Position numbers and translations under genes: made by a program. A stretch of DNA of 64,000 nt, taken from NCBI GenBank assembly GCA_035626995.1, contig DASPMP010000236.1, positions 29,035 to 93,034 on the forward strand. Reading direction: 5' to 3'. The notes under the pieces were generated by a model, which worked only from the letters and a program-made list of their open reading frames with translations, had not been told where the DNA came from and did no database searches. This stretch comes from DASPMP01 sp035626995 (GTDB lineage: Bacteria > Gemmatimonadota > Gemmatimonadetes > Gemmatimonadales > Gemmatimonadaceae). Positions 9,304 through 18,741 of this stretch are shown one piece after another. The number at the start of each line of letters is the position of its first letter. Position 1 is the stretch's first letter.

Positions 9304-9984
9304 CTAACGCGGCGGGTCGTCCCGCAGCGCGATGAGCCCGTCCCCGGCGAAAGCGACCTTCAGCAGTCGCCCGCGATCGTCCACCCAGACATCGCGCGAA
9401 CCCGATCCGCCGGTCAGCGTGAAGCGCCTGGCCGCGATCGTCCGCCCGCCGATGTCGAGTGTCTCCTGACCGCGCCCCTGAACCTGATGCCGGGCCTGTT
9501 GCGCGCTCCTCGGAGAGATGACGATTACCTGTGGGTGATGGGCAGCAAGCCCAACAAAGAAAAAATGGATGAAAACGTCCTCGTCAATGACGAGCGCGCC
9601 ATTATCGATGACGTATTCCCGCGCTGATTCACCCGTCCGCGTCTGCGCGAGCACGCTGAAGCGGCCGGGACGGCCGCGTCCACGGAGTCGCTGTACCATG
9701 GCACCGCGCTGGGTTACTTCCGACTCATACGAAACCGGAGACCCCGTGGAATCGGTTGCGAGACGAGACGTCACTTTCACGTCGCCAAGCACGCTTGTCC
9801 CCGTGGCCTGGAATGCCTGCCCGCCCGGTCCAGGCGCCCGGATGATCCGAAAGGACTCGCGACCCAGGGGAGCGCCGGCACGGCTGACCGTAAACGTCCC
9901 CTCGTCCACGACCGCACTCGTCTGGGCGACGGTTACGGCTGGGAGGAGGGAAATCGCGAGGCAGGCGGTCCGGAGGGCGTTCAT
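9304..9984 (-). CDS. Secreted hypothetical protein
   Basis: This 226-residue protein starts with a signal peptide (MNALRTACLAISLLPAVTVAQ). The ATG at 9984 is preferred over a GTG two codons upstream because AGGTGG sits 5 bases ahead of it. The mature part looks beta-rich, with paired strands such as DEGTFTVSRAGAPLGRESFR and FTLTGGSGSRDVWVDDRGR. That pattern recalls periplasmic lipid-handling beta-sandwich proteins, but I do not recognise a named family. A hydrophobic stretch, VFIHFFFVGLAA, sits mid-protein. It lies upstream of the TolC-like gene on the same strand with a 99-bp gap. Confidence 0.75.
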   Translation of the reverse strand: MNALRTACLAISLLPAVTVAQTSAVVDEGTFTVSRAGAPLGRESFRIIRAPGPGGQAFQATGTSVLGDVKVTSRLATDSTGSPVSYESEVTQRGAMVQRLRGRGRPGRFSVLAQTRTGESAREYVIDNGALVIDEDVFIHFFFVGLAAHHPQVIVISPRSAQQARHQVQGRGQETLDIGGRTIAARRFTLTGGSGSRDVWVDDRGRLLKVAFAGDGLIALRDDPPR

Positions 9985-10022
9985 TTCCACCTACTATACA
10001 CCCCCGGCGGCCGCCGGGTTCA

Positions 10023-10766
10023 TCAGGAATCCGCCGGCACCGTCGTCAGAAAGACCCGTTCCCGGATCCGGAGACGAATGCGCTCATACAGCAGCTTTCC
10101 TTTCTCGGCGGACGCGAGGCTCGGCCGGCCAATGGAGCCGCGGCTCCCGCGGGGAATGCGCAGCCAGCCCCGCCGGTAACGTCGCAGCTCATCACGCGAC
10201 ATCATATAATCCTGCGCGAGGTCCATGCGCACGAGCTCGGGGGCGAGGTACAGCATGAGCGACGTATCCACCTCGTCGCCATGCATGGGCTCCGTCTGTC
10301 CTTCCAGCAGGTCGCTCAGGTTCATGGCAAAGATGTCCACAACGCGAATGCGTGCGCCGGAGGTAATCACCGTCGCGAGGGCCTCGAGATGCGGGTCGTG
10401 TTCATGCGCCGTCAACAGGATGAATTCCCGAATGCCCGTGGCCTCCCAGGTGTCGACCAGGTCGTTCAACGCGCGGTGCAGCGTCTTGCGCCGGAGCGAC
10501 GCGTTGCCCGCATATCCCTCTTCGGTGACAACGTTGACGCCGTACTCCAGGGTCGGTCCGCGCAGCACGCCGAACTCAGCGGACAGGTCGTCCGCCATGT
10601 GCTCGACGATGATCGTGTCACAGCCGAGCGGCATGTGAGGCCCATGCTGCTCGCAGGTGCCGATCGGCACGATAAGGCGTTGATCGGCACCGATGATTGT
10701 CGCGATTTCGTCCGGACGCATTTCCTTGATGCGCTTGGGACGGGGAGCCGATAGAGGCTGAGACAT
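10023..10766 (-). CDS. Creatininase family amidohydrolase
   Basis: This 247-residue protein carries the family's metal-binding start IVPIGTCEQHGPHMPLGCDT (Glu, His and Asp ligands) and a later acidic motif GDEVDTSLMLYLAPE that matches the usual (A/G)EIETS block. Creatininase-fold enzymes hydrolyse cyclic or linear amides (creatinine, FAPy, mycofactocin precursor peptide). The normally conserved NGHGGN loop is replaced by LTAHEHDPHLEAL, keeping His but losing the Gly-Gly-Asn. The substrate is unknown and activity may differ. ATG 10766 was chosen because the open frame upstream of it lacks family sequence. Confidence 0.82.
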   Translation of the reverse strand: MSQPLSAPRPKRIKEMRPDEIATIIGADQRLIVPIGTCEQHGPHMPLGCDTIIVEHMADDLSAEFGVLRGPTLEYGVNVVTEEGYAGNASLRRKTLHRALNDLVDTWEATGIREFILLTAHEHDPHLEALATVITSGARIRVVDIFAMNLSDLLEGQTEPMHGDEVDTSLMLYLAPELVRMDLAQDYMMSRDELRRYRRGWLRIPRGSRGSIGRPSLASAEKGKLLYERIRLRIRERVFLTTVPADS

Positions 10767-10889
10767 AAGGCTACGGTTTGGATCGTCGCGACGTCGATCG
10801 CACTGCTGGCGACCAGCCGCTGGCTGAGCGCGACGTCGGTAGAGTACCTGGTCATCGCAGCGACCGCCACGGCCGTCGGCGCGGCCGTC

Positions 10890-13800
10890 GTGCGCGCGCT
10901 CGACGCCGGTCTTCGCCGGTGGGCGGCGGCATGCGTGGTGGCCCTCGGCCTCGCGCTCCTCTTTGGCGCCGTGATGCAGGCGCGACTCGCGCGGCTGCAG
11001 GCGAATTGGCCGGCGGAAAGCGCACGGCTGCACGCCGCGGCGGTCGCAGAACTCGAGCGCGAAACGGGGCGCACCATGACGCGACTCCGGTCGCAGGCCG
11101 CGGCGGCACTTCAGGCCCCGGCGACTCGCGCCGAGGCGTTTGCGCATCTTGCGCCCCTGGCGGGTGACCCGGTGCGGGGCACAGCGATGGTGTTATTCGA
11201 GGCGGACTCTGTCATTGCGTGGAGCGGCCGTCCGCGTCTGTCTCTGGATTCACTCACCGACACCGTTGGTCTCGCCGAGTCTCCGTTCTATCTGACGCTG
11301 TACGCGACGGCGCGGCAGGGAACGCGTCGCGCCGTGGCGTCCGCGCTGCTGCACGCGAGACCGCCGGCCAACACCATGGCGCGTGCGATCGACGCCACCG
11401 TTGCCGAGCGTGCGTCCGTCGCGGGGTTCGCCATCGCTCCGGTACCGGAAGCGCCGACCGGATGGCGGCTGGTGCGCGTGGACGGTCAACCACTGTTCGG
11501 CGTCGCTCCCCACCTGCATACCCAGGGCGAAGTGCGCCTCGGACTGCTCGAGCGCGCGCGCCTCCTCGTTGGCATCCTCCTCACGACCGCGCTGGCCTGC
11601 TTCATCGTCGCCGCATGGCGCGTGCATCGCGCCCTGCGCTGGCGCAGCGCGTTGATGCTCGTGGGCATCGCGTGCGTTGCGTCGCTGCCGCTGAACGCAT
11701 TCTCGAACTATTCGCGACTCTTCGATCCCTCGTTGTATTTCACGCCGCTCGGCCGCGCCCTCACGGCCAATGCCGCCGCGCTCGCGCTCACGAGTGCGAT
11801 GGTCCTGCTCACCCTGCTCACCGGCCTTCGTCGGCAGGCGCGGGTCGCGGATCGACGCATTGCCGTCGGCATCGTGCTCCTCGTCGCGGGTCTCGGGCCA
11901 TTTCTGCTGCGCGACCTCGCCCGTGGAATCCAGATTCCTCCGTACGGCGTGAGCGCGTCGCTGTGGCTGATCTGGGAGGTACCGCTCTTTCTTGCCGCGG
12001 TGTCGGTCATTCTCGCCGGGGCCGCTGCGGGCAGTGCAGCGCTCGGCTCATCGCGCGGCCTTCCGCCACTGGTCGCGCCGCTTCTCGCGGTGCTGGCGGC
12101 GACCATCGCGCCGGTTGTCTGGGAGGCGCCAGCGGGGTGGCCATGGTGGTACACCTTCCTGTGGATCGCGGCGATCGGCTCGCTCGCGATTTCGCGCCGG
12201 TCTACAGCCATCATCGTTTCCGCGGCGACCGTAGCCTCACTCGGCGCGACGACGCTCGTGTGGGGATCCACCACGCGAGCACGGGTGCGCCTTGCAGAGC
12301 AGGATGTCGCAATTCTTGGCGCCGGCGACGCCTACGCCCGCGTGCTTGCCGGACGGCTGAGCGACCGTCTCGACGACGTTGCCGTGGCGACTCGGCACGA
12401 TCTGCTCGAAGCGTACGCGATGTCCGAGCTCGGTGCCGCCGGTTATCCGGCATGGCTCGCCGTGTGGCGAGGGCCCGCGGCACCGGCGGCTACACTTGCC
12501 ACGGCCTCGTTTGACGTCGGCATGGATTCCGTCCGCGCGCTCGTCGTGCGCGCCGCGATGGAACGGGCTCCCCAGTCGGCGGATGTTCCCGGCAATCCAG
12601 GGCTGAACCATGCGATTGCTGTCCCGACCGACAGCAGCGTCGCGACAATCGTTGTTGCTCCGCGCTCGCTCCTGATTCCGCCCGATCCCTACGCACGCTT
12701 GCTGGGCATCGAACCTCCACCGGCCGCGGATCCCCCGTACACCGTGCAGATGGTGCCTGCCCCGGGCGCGACCGCGACTCGTCCCACCTGGCGACGCGAA
12801 GGAAACGAGCTGCATGGCGACTGGAACGCGACGAGCGGCAGCGGAGTGGCACGGGTGCATGCCGAGGTCGAACTGCGACCGCTGTTTCCCCTGATCCAGC
12901 GCGGCACGCTCATCGTTCTGCTGAACCTTGGGATCGTCGGCCTCCTCTGGCTGACCAGCGTTCTCGCTGACGGCATCGCGATGCGCTGGATCTCCGTCCG
13001 CCGCCGGCGCTGGGCGCGCAGCTATCGTACGCGTCTCAGCTTCGCGCTCTTCGCGTTTTTCATGGTGCCCGCCATCGCGTTCGCGATCTGGTCGTATCAG
13101 CAGTTGTCTTCGGACGCATCGCGTGCGCGTCAACTGCTCGTTCGGGAGACGCTGCGTTCCGTGAATCCGGATACGGCGGTGAATCGCTGGCTCCCTGAGG
13201 AAAGCCGACGGCTCGAGTCACCGCTCTTCCTCTATGACGGTGGTGAGCTCGTCGCGGCGAATGACTCGCTCCTGAATGATCTCGCGCCGATCGGGCGGCT
13301 TCTCGATCCATCAATCGCGCTTGCCCTCACCATCCATGGCGAAGTGAGTGCGCACCGCGTCGAGCCGGTGGGGACGGCGCAGACGCTGTTCGGTTACCGC
13401 AGCGCCGACCTGCTTCCTGGCGCCGGACCGGAGGTGATCGCGGCGCCCGCACGCGTGGACGACGAAACCCTGGGTCGGCGGGCGCGGGACCTCGGCATTC
13501 TCGTGTTGTTCGCGACGGCGATCGGGGCACTCGCCGCGCTCTGGCTCAGCGGCATTGCCGCGCGTCAGCTCGCGCGTCCCATCGGCTCGTTGCGTCGCGC
13601 CGCGCTGGCGCTGGCCGGGGGAGAGCGGGAACCGTCGCTCGAAGGGCGCCCGACCACCGAGTTCCTTCCGGTGTTCGCCGCCTTTCGTCGAATGGTTTCC
13701 GACCTGAACGCGAGCCGTTCGGCGCTGGAAGAAGCGACGCGTCGTACGGCGCTCGTGCTTCGCAATGTCGCCAGCGGCGTCATCGCGGTGGACGACCACG

Positions 13801-14714
13801 GGTTTGTCACACTCGCGAATCCACGCGCCGACGCGTTGCTGGGCGCGCAGCTTCCGCCAGGGACACGACTGGCAGACATCGAGTCCGGCGAGCTCGCGAG
13901 CCTCGTGCAACGGTTCCTGGCCAGCGATCACGACGACGAGGATTTCGAGATGCCGCACGGCGAGCAGCAGTGGCGCGGCCGGCTGACACGGCTGTCTCGC
14001 GGTGGCGCCGTGGTCACGCTCGACGACGTCTCCGAAATCGCGCGCGCCGAGCGCGTGCTGGCGTGGGGAGAGATGGCGCGCCAGGTGGCACACGAGATCA
14101 AGAATCCGCTGACGCCCATCCGGTTGGGGGTACAGCATCTTCGGCGCGCGCGCGCGGATGCGCGCGTGGACTTCGACCGCGTCCTCGAGCAGAACGTCGA
14201 ACGCATCCTCACCGAGATCGACCGCCTCGACGAGATCGCGCGCGCCTTCAGTCGGTATGGGCAGCCGCCGGAGCAGCGTGCCAATGCGGAGCCGACCGAC
14301 GTCGCCGCGGTGGTCCGGGACGTCGTGGGGCTGGAGACGATGGGCGAGGACCAGATTCGCTGGAACCTGAGTGGAGACGACGTGCCGGTGCGCGCGATGG
14401 CCCGACAGCAGGAGCTGCGCGAGGTGCTCCTCAATGTGTTCGAGAACGCGCGTCTCGCGCGCGCGTCGGAAGTGCAGACGTCGCTCGTGACGACCGATGG
14501 TCAGGTGCGGATCATCGTGCGCGACAACGGCCACGGAATTCCGCGCGCGGTGCTCTCCCGGATCTTCGAGCCACATTTTTCCACAAGGACGAGCGGCTCC
14601 GGACTTGGGCTTGCCATTAGCCGCCGGATGATCGAGAGCTGGGGTGGCACCATCGACCTGGCGAGCGAGGACGGGAAGGGAACGTCGGTGACCATTCGCC
14701 TCACCGCGGTGTGA
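10890..14714 (+). CDS. Large NtrY-like membrane sensor histidine kinase
   Basis: From GTG 10890 the protein has 1274 residues. It begins with a TM helix (about 12-32) and an extracytoplasmic domain (35-220). A block of seven or more TM helices (about 222-465), a second extracytoplasmic domain (about 470-670), TM helices near 680 and 720, a third loop, and a TM (about 870-892) running into HAMP follow. A PAS domain spans about 945-1040. The H-box is VAHEIKNPLTP with His1068, then the N-box NVFENARLA, G1 DNGHGIP and G2 GSGLGLAI. Domain order from HAMP onward matches NtrY kinases. The start is uncertain: the frame stays open back to 10755 with hydrophobic codons but no ATG, GTG or TTG. Confidence 0.88.
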   Translation: MRALDAGLRRWAAACVVALGLALLFGAVMQARLARLQANWPAESARLHAAAVAELERETGRTMTRLRSQAAAALQAPATRAEAFAHLAPLAGDPVRGTAMVLFEADSVIAWSGRPRLSLDSLTDTVGLAESPFYLTLYATARQGTRRAVASALLHARPPANTMARAIDATVAERASVAGFAIAPVPEAPTGWRLVRVDGQPLFGVAPHLHTQGEVRLGLLERARLLVGILLTTALACFIVAAWRVHRALRWRSALMLVGIACVASLPLNAFSNYSRLFDPSLYFTPLGRALTANAAALALTSAMVLLTLLTGLRRQARVADRRIAVGIVLLVAGLGPFLLRDLARGIQIPPYGVSASLWLIWEVPLFLAAVSVILAGAAAGSAALGSSRGLPPLVAPLLAVLAATIAPVVWEAPAGWPWWYTFLWIAAIGSLAISRRSTAIIVSAATVASLGATTLVWGSTTRARVRLAEQDVAILGAGDAYARVLAGRLSDRLDDVAVATRHDLLEAYAMSELGAAGYPAWLAVWRGPAAPAATLATASFDVGMDSVRALVVRAAMERAPQSADVPGNPGLNHAIAVPTDSSVATIVVAPRSLLIPPDPYARLLGIEPPPAADPPYTVQMVPAPGATATRPTWRREGNELHGDWNATSGSGVARVHAEVELRPLFPLIQRGTLIVLLNLGIVGLLWLTSVLADGIAMRWISVRRRRWARSYRTRLSFALFAFFMVPAIAFAIWSYQQLSSDASRARQLLVRETLRSVNPDTAVNRWLPEESRRLESPLFLYDGGELVAANDSLLNDLAPIGRLLDPSIALALTIHGEVSAHRVEPVGTAQTLFGYRSADLLPGAGPEVIAAPARVDDETLGRRARDLGILVLFATAIGALAALWLSGIAARQLARPIGSLRRAALALAGGEREPSLEGRPTTEFLPVFAAFRRMVSDLNASRSALEEATRRTALVLRNVASGVIAVDDHGFVTLANPRADALLGAQLPPGTRLADIESGELASLVQRFLASDHDDEDFEMPHGEQQWRGRLTRLSRGGAVVTLDDVSEIARAERVLAWGEMARQVAHEIKNPLTPIRLGVQHLRRARADARVDFDRVLEQNVERILTEIDRLDEIARAFSRYGQPPEQRANAEPTDVAAVVRDVVGLETMGEDQIRWNLSGDDVPVRAMARQQELREVLLNVFENARLARASEVQTSLVTTDGQVRIIVRDNGHGIPRAVLSRIFEPHFSTRTSGSGLGLAISRRMIESWGGTIDLASEDGKGTSVTIRLTAV

Positions 14715-14733
14715 CGCGGTGCGGCGAACGCTG

Positions 14734-16143
14734 TCACTCCGATTCGGTCAGCGAGCCCTGCGACGTCGCACCCTCGATGCCGTACATGCGCACCGTCTTG
14801 ATGTTCACGAATTCTCGCATGCCGATGTCAGCGAGCTCGCGGCCATAGCCCGAGGCCTTCACGCCGCCGAAGGGAAAGCGGGGATCCGACGCGACCATCG
14901 CATTCACGAACACGCTCCCCGCCTCGAGATGACGTGCGAAGAATCCCGCTTCGTCGCGATCTGTCGTCCACACCGAACTGCCAAGACCGAAGCGCGTGTC
15001 GTTTGCAATGCGCACGGCATCGTCGGCATCCCTGGCCCGGAACAGCGACGCCACAGGACCGAACGTTTCGTCATCAGACGCTGGCGCCCCCTTCGCAATG
15101 TTCGTGAGCACCGTGGGCTGGAAGTAGAAGCCCGGTCGCTCGATCGCCCGTCCCCCCGTGAGGATCGTGGCGCCGCGCGCGACGCTTTCATCGACCTGCT
15201 TCGCGAGATCATTGACGAGTTGACGGGACGCGAGGGGGCCGACATCCGTTGCCGCGTCCATGGGATCGCCGACCCTCAGTGCGGCCATCGCCTTCACGAA
15301 GCGCACTTCGAATTCCTGCGCGATCCGCTCGTGAATGATGAATCGCTTCGCGGCAATGCATGACTGTCCGTTGTTGATCGTCCGCGCACGCACCGCCGTC
15401 GCAACGGCTTTCTCGAGGTCCGCGCTGGGCATCACGACGAACGGATCACTGCCGCCAAGCTCCAGCACGGACTTCTTGAGATGCTTTCCGGCTTGCTGCG
15501 CGACCTGTGCACCCGCGCCCTCGCTCCCCGTCAACGTGACGGCCGCGACGCGATCGTCCGCGATGATCCCGCCGACCGCGTCAGACCCCACCAGCAGCGT
15601 CTGGAACACCCCCTCAGGTGCGCCCGCGTCGCGAAAGAGCTGTTCGAGCGCCAGCGCGCACTGCGGGACATTCGATGCGTGCTTGAGCAACCCTACATTG
15701 CCGGCGACGAGCGCCGGGGCCGCGAAGCGGATCACCTGCCAGAAGGGGAAGTTCCAGGGCATGACGGCGAGCACGGCGCCAACCGGGTGGTGTGCGACGT
15801 AGCCTTGTTCTTCGCCGGACAGTACGACGCGATCCGCCAGAATTTCCGCGCCATGTTCCGCGTAGTAGCGGCATCCCAGTGCGCACTTCGCCGCCTCTTC
15901 TTCGGCCGCGCGAAGCAGCTTTCCCATCTCGAGGGTCATCAGCCGGCCATACGCTGTCCGGCGATCGTCGAGCAGCGCTCCTGCGCGCGCCACAATCCGG
16001 GCACGTTCGTGGACAGGCATCCGACTCCACGACGCGAAGGCACGCTGCGCGAGGTCCAGGCGTCGCTCGACTTCCGCCGCATCGTGCGCGTCGAACGACG
16101 CGACCGTTTCGCCAGTTGCAGGGTTGACCGTCGCTATCGCCAC
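14734..16143 (-). CDS. NAD(P)-dependent succinate-semialdehyde dehydrogenase (Sad/YneI type)
   Basis: GTG 16143 preceded by AGGAG gives 469 residues, the usual length. The motifs MPWNFPFWQ (cofactor binding), LLKHASNVP, TLTGSEGAG, LELGGSDPF (general-base Glu) and NNGQSCIAAKRF (catalytic Cys) are those of the Sad/YneI branch of aldehyde dehydrogenases. These oxidise succinate semialdehyde and related aldehydes with NAD(P)+. It lies 35 bp downstream of the kinase gene at 16179-17957 on the same strand and may be cotranscribed. Confidence 0.9.
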   Translation of the reverse strand: MAIATVNPATGETVASFDAHDAAEVERRLDLAQRAFASWSRMPVHERARIVARAGALLDDRRTAYGRLMTLEMGKLLRAAEEEAAKCALGCRYYAEHGAEILADRVVLSGEEQGYVAHHPVGAVLAVMPWNFPFWQVIRFAAPALVAGNVGLLKHASNVPQCALALEQLFRDAGAPEGVFQTLLVGSDAVGGIIADDRVAAVTLTGSEGAGAQVAQQAGKHLKKSVLELGGSDPFVVMPSADLEKAVATAVRARTINNGQSCIAAKRFIIHERIAQEFEVRFVKAMAALRVGDPMDAATDVGPLASRQLVNDLAKQVDESVARGATILTGGRAIERPGFYFQPTVLTNIAKGAPASDDETFGPVASLFRARDADDAVRIANDTRFGLGSSVWTTDRDEAGFFARHLEAGSVFVNAMVASDPRFPFGGVKASGYGRELADIGMREFVNIKTVRMYGIEGATSQGSLTESE

Positions 16144-16178
16144 TCGGCTCTCCTGGTTCGGATGACGCGAGCCGAAAG

Positions 16179-17957
16179 TTACGTCTCTATGGCGTCGTAT
16201 TCCCCGGAGAAGAAGCGCTTCCACCACGGCACGCTGTTGTCACGGTCCAGGACGGCGCGGACCGCCTCTCGCCACGCCGCCTGCATCTCCGCAGCATCCG
16301 CGAATCGTCCGCCCGCGTCCGCGGCCATCGCGCGCGTCAACCATGCGCCGATCTCGGGATCGACGCGCGAGACATCCAGCTGACCGGTGAGCACACGCGA
16401 CAGGATCACCTTCGGGTCGGATTCGCCGAAGGGTGGAATTCCCGTGAGCGCGAAATACAGGATGCCGGCGAGCGAGTACGTGTCCGTCGCTGCGTCCTGC
16501 GTTTCGCCGAGGAGCTGCTCGGGCGCGGCGAACGCTGGCGTGCCGGACGTGCCGGCGGTTTCTTCGCCCGCGATATTCGCGATGCCAAAGTCCGCGATTC
16601 GCCAGCGACGATACCGGTCGATCAGCACGTTCTCCGGTTTGAGGTCGCGGTGAATGACGCCGATTGCGTGCGCGGCAATGAGGGCATCCAGGACGGCGTC
16701 AACCTGTGGCGCAACTTCGCCCAGGGGCCGAGGCCCGGAGTGCTTCACCAGGTCAGAAACGGAGCCGTTCTCGGCGAGCTCCATGGTGTACCAGGTGACA
16801 TTCCCGCGATTGTCGAAATCGTAAATCGGCACGATCGCCGGGTGCGCGAGTTGTGCGGTGAGTTGCGCTTCCCGGCGGAACCGTGCGACGGTGCGCTCGT
16901 CACGCGCCACGTGCGGATGCAGGAGCTTGAGGGCGACCTCCCGGCCGAGTGAGAGATCGCGAACACGCCATACGGAGCCAAAAGAACCGGTCCCGAGTTT
17001 GGCGATGACGTCATAGTCGTCGCCCGCCGCCCACCGCAGCCGCACCTCCTCGGTATCGTGGGTGCCGGAGATGAAGATCTCTCCCGTGGTCAGCACGTTG
17101 CCGCGACCGCCCATCACGCGATCGGCCGCCCGGAGCATCGCGGCCACCGACGGAAAGCGTGCTTCGGGGTCGCCGGAGAGTGCGCGATCGAGGACCGCTG
17201 CAAGCATCCGCGGGCAGTCGGGGCGCAGCAGAAGTATGGGCGGTACGTCGCTTGGCGGCGGCGCTTCACCGGTGAGCGCCGTGAAGCAGAGCGCTGCGAG
17301 CTGCCATTGGTCGCTCGCGGGTGTCGGCCTCCATGCTCCGACAATATCGATGGGACGCGGTGCCCATTGCGGGAAGGGCGACAATCCCTCGGGAATGTCA
17401 GCGAGCGGCACGGCCCATTGCCAACCAAGCAGCCAGATGCGGCCCATCGGCATCGCCCACACGGTTTCCGTGGAAATGCTGCCGTGGACCTGACCTGCAT
17501 CGTGCAGGTAGCTCAACGCCGAGCCGACGTCGCGGAGAAGCCGCATCATGCCGGGCACGTCGTATGTTCCGGCGCGGGCGATGCGGGAACCAATGGTTTC
17601 GCCGGCAATCCAGCGACGCAGGTAGCCGGGTCCGCGACGCGCGTCGCCGTACAGCGCCCAGTAGTGATACGTCGTGGGCACCGCCGGATGATTCCGGTGC
17701 GCCAACTGGCGCGCTTCCGATTCCAGCCAGCCGGCATGACGCGCATCCGGCGCGCTCACCAGCGACAACGAGCGACCCAGTGCATCGACCAGTTCCTGGT
17801 AGTGGCGATGCTCGAAGAACACCCCTTCCGCGCCCCATGACCACGCAGGGGGCAGGCTCCAGTCCGCAAGATGCGGCGGGAGTACGGTCGTGCGGATGTA
17901 GGGCGAGTTGGACGAGCCGGGCGCCTCGCCCGGACCAGTGATTCGATCTGGACTCAT
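16179..17957 (-). CDS. Ser/Thr protein kinase with N-terminal pseudokinase-like domain
   Basis: This 592-residue protein has no TM helix. Residues about 315-580 are a complete Hanks kinase: glycine loop LGTGSFGSV (321-329), VALK Lys344, HRDLKPEN (436-443), DFG (456-458) and APE (478-480). Residues about 50-285 follow the same fold pattern (LLRDVGSALSYLHDAGQVHG, then DQWQLAALCFTALTGEAPP). There, HGSISTETV stands at the HRD position and LLGW replaces DFG, so this half is likely a pseudokinase. Bacterial PknB-like kinases usually carry a C-terminal TM and sensor, which are absent here. It starts about 20 bp after the small gene at 17977-18291. Confidence 0.9.
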   Translation of the reverse strand: MSPDRITGPGEAPGSSNSPYIRTTVLPPHLADWSLPPAWSWGAEGVFFEHRHYQELVDALGRSLSLVSAPDARHAGWLESEARQLAHRNHPAVPTTYHYWALYGDARRGPGYLRRWIAGETIGSRIARAGTYDVPGMMRLLRDVGSALSYLHDAGQVHGSISTETVWAMPMGRIWLLGWQWAVPLADIPEGLSPFPQWAPRPIDIVGAWRPTPASDQWQLAALCFTALTGEAPPPSDVPPILLLRPDCPRMLAAVLDRALSGDPEARFPSVAAMLRAADRVMGGRGNVLTTGEIFISGTHDTEEVRLRWAAGDDYDVIAKLGTGSFGSVWRVRDLSLGREVALKLLHPHVARDERTVARFRREAQLTAQLAHPAIVPIYDFDNRGNVTWYTMELAENGSVSDLVKHSGPRPLGEVAPQVDAVLDALIAAHAIGVIHRDLKPENVLIDRYRRWRIADFGIANIAGEETAGTSGTPAFAAPEQLLGETQDAATDTYSLAGILYFALTGIPPFGESDPKVILSRVLTGQLDVSRVDPEIGAWLTRAMAADAGGRFADAAEMQAAWREAVRAVLDRDNSVPWWKRFFSGEYDAIET

Positions 17958-17976
17958 TAGTCGCTGCGTCCGGAGA

Positions 17977-18291
17977 CTACATCCGGGACTCGGACAGGAT
18001 TTCCTGGGCGGCGCTCGACAACTCGTGGAGCACGGCGACGTCCGGAAGCACCGTCACCTCAACCAGTCTCACCTGCAGCGGCATGCCGTCGCGCCGCTTC
18101 TCGGACGCCTTCGACGGGACGTGCAGCGTCACCGCGACCACGCGCCACATGGTACTTGGCCGACTCATCCGGCCTTCGCGATCGTACGTATCCAGCTGCA
18201 ACACCTCTCCACGAGCCGGCACACAGGTACTTTCGCACTCGGCGAGTACCTGTTCATTTCGGTCGTGACGGACGATTCGCAGCGTGAACAT
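17977..18291 (-). CDS. Hypothetical protein upstream of the kinase gene
   Basis: A 104-residue protein starting MFTLRIVRHDRNEQVLAE, with no signal peptide or TM. It looks like a small beta-rich domain (FTLRIV, LQLDTYD, RVVAVTLHV, RLVEVTVLP) with a helical tail. No family is recognised and no strong ribosome-binding site is visible. The 19-bp gap to the kinase ATG at 17957 suggests one transcript. Confidence 0.6.
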   Translation of the reverse strand: MFTLRIVRHDRNEQVLAECESTCVPARGEVLQLDTYDREGRMSRPSTMWRVVAVTLHVPSKASEKRRDGMPLQVRLVEVTVLPDVAVLHELSSAAQEILSESRM

Positions 18292-18414
18292 GTGAGACGC
18301 AAAGCTATGTGTACGAAGGACGTGGGACTAGAGCAGCGTTCGCTGAAACTCAGACGTACAGATGGCGTAAAGAAGGAAGACAGTTCATCATAGCCAGACC
18401 CATCGGAGGTGCCC

Positions 18415-18717
18415 GTGTCCTTCATAGCAACCCTGTTGTCGATCGCGATCTCGCTTGGCCTCTCGACGTTCGGCTATGCGGTGGCGCGCAGGTACACCCG
18501 CGACCGGCTCAAGTACGTGGACGCGGTGCAGACCATGAAGGCGCCGATCATCGCGGGCGTCGTGGCCTGGGCGATCCTCATGCCGATCACCCTCCTGCCA
18601 TTCATCAGCGCGGTCGTCGGGCTCGGCACCGCGATCGTGTTCGGCCTCAGCGTGGGGCTGGGCGTTCGCGCCGGCGCCAACGACATCAAGATGGGTCGGC
18701 TGTCCGGCGGTTTCTGA
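18415..18717 (+). CDS. Small membrane protein
   Basis: GTG 18415 lies 5 bases after GGAGG, better spaced than the GTG two codons upstream, and gives 100 residues. There are two to three TM helices: FIATLLSIAISLGLSTFGYA, IIAGVVAWAILMPITLLPF and VVGLGTAIVFGLSVGLG. A polar loop, RRYTRDRLKYVDAVQTMK, joins the first two. No family is recognised. It points away from the minus-strand gene at 17977-18291 and converges with comM. Confidence 0.65.
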   Translation: MSFIATLLSIAISLGLSTFGYAVARRYTRDRLKYVDAVQTMKAPIIAGVVAWAILMPITLLPFISAVVGLGTAIVFGLSVGLGVRAGANDIKMGRLSGGF

Positions 18718-18741
18718 ACGCAGTCTCATCGGCGGCGCGCG

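Noticed and set aside
13311..14576. Long antisense open frame opposite the NtrY-like kinase
   Set aside because: Typical GC-rich shadow of the real gene; the sense frame has all kinase motifs.
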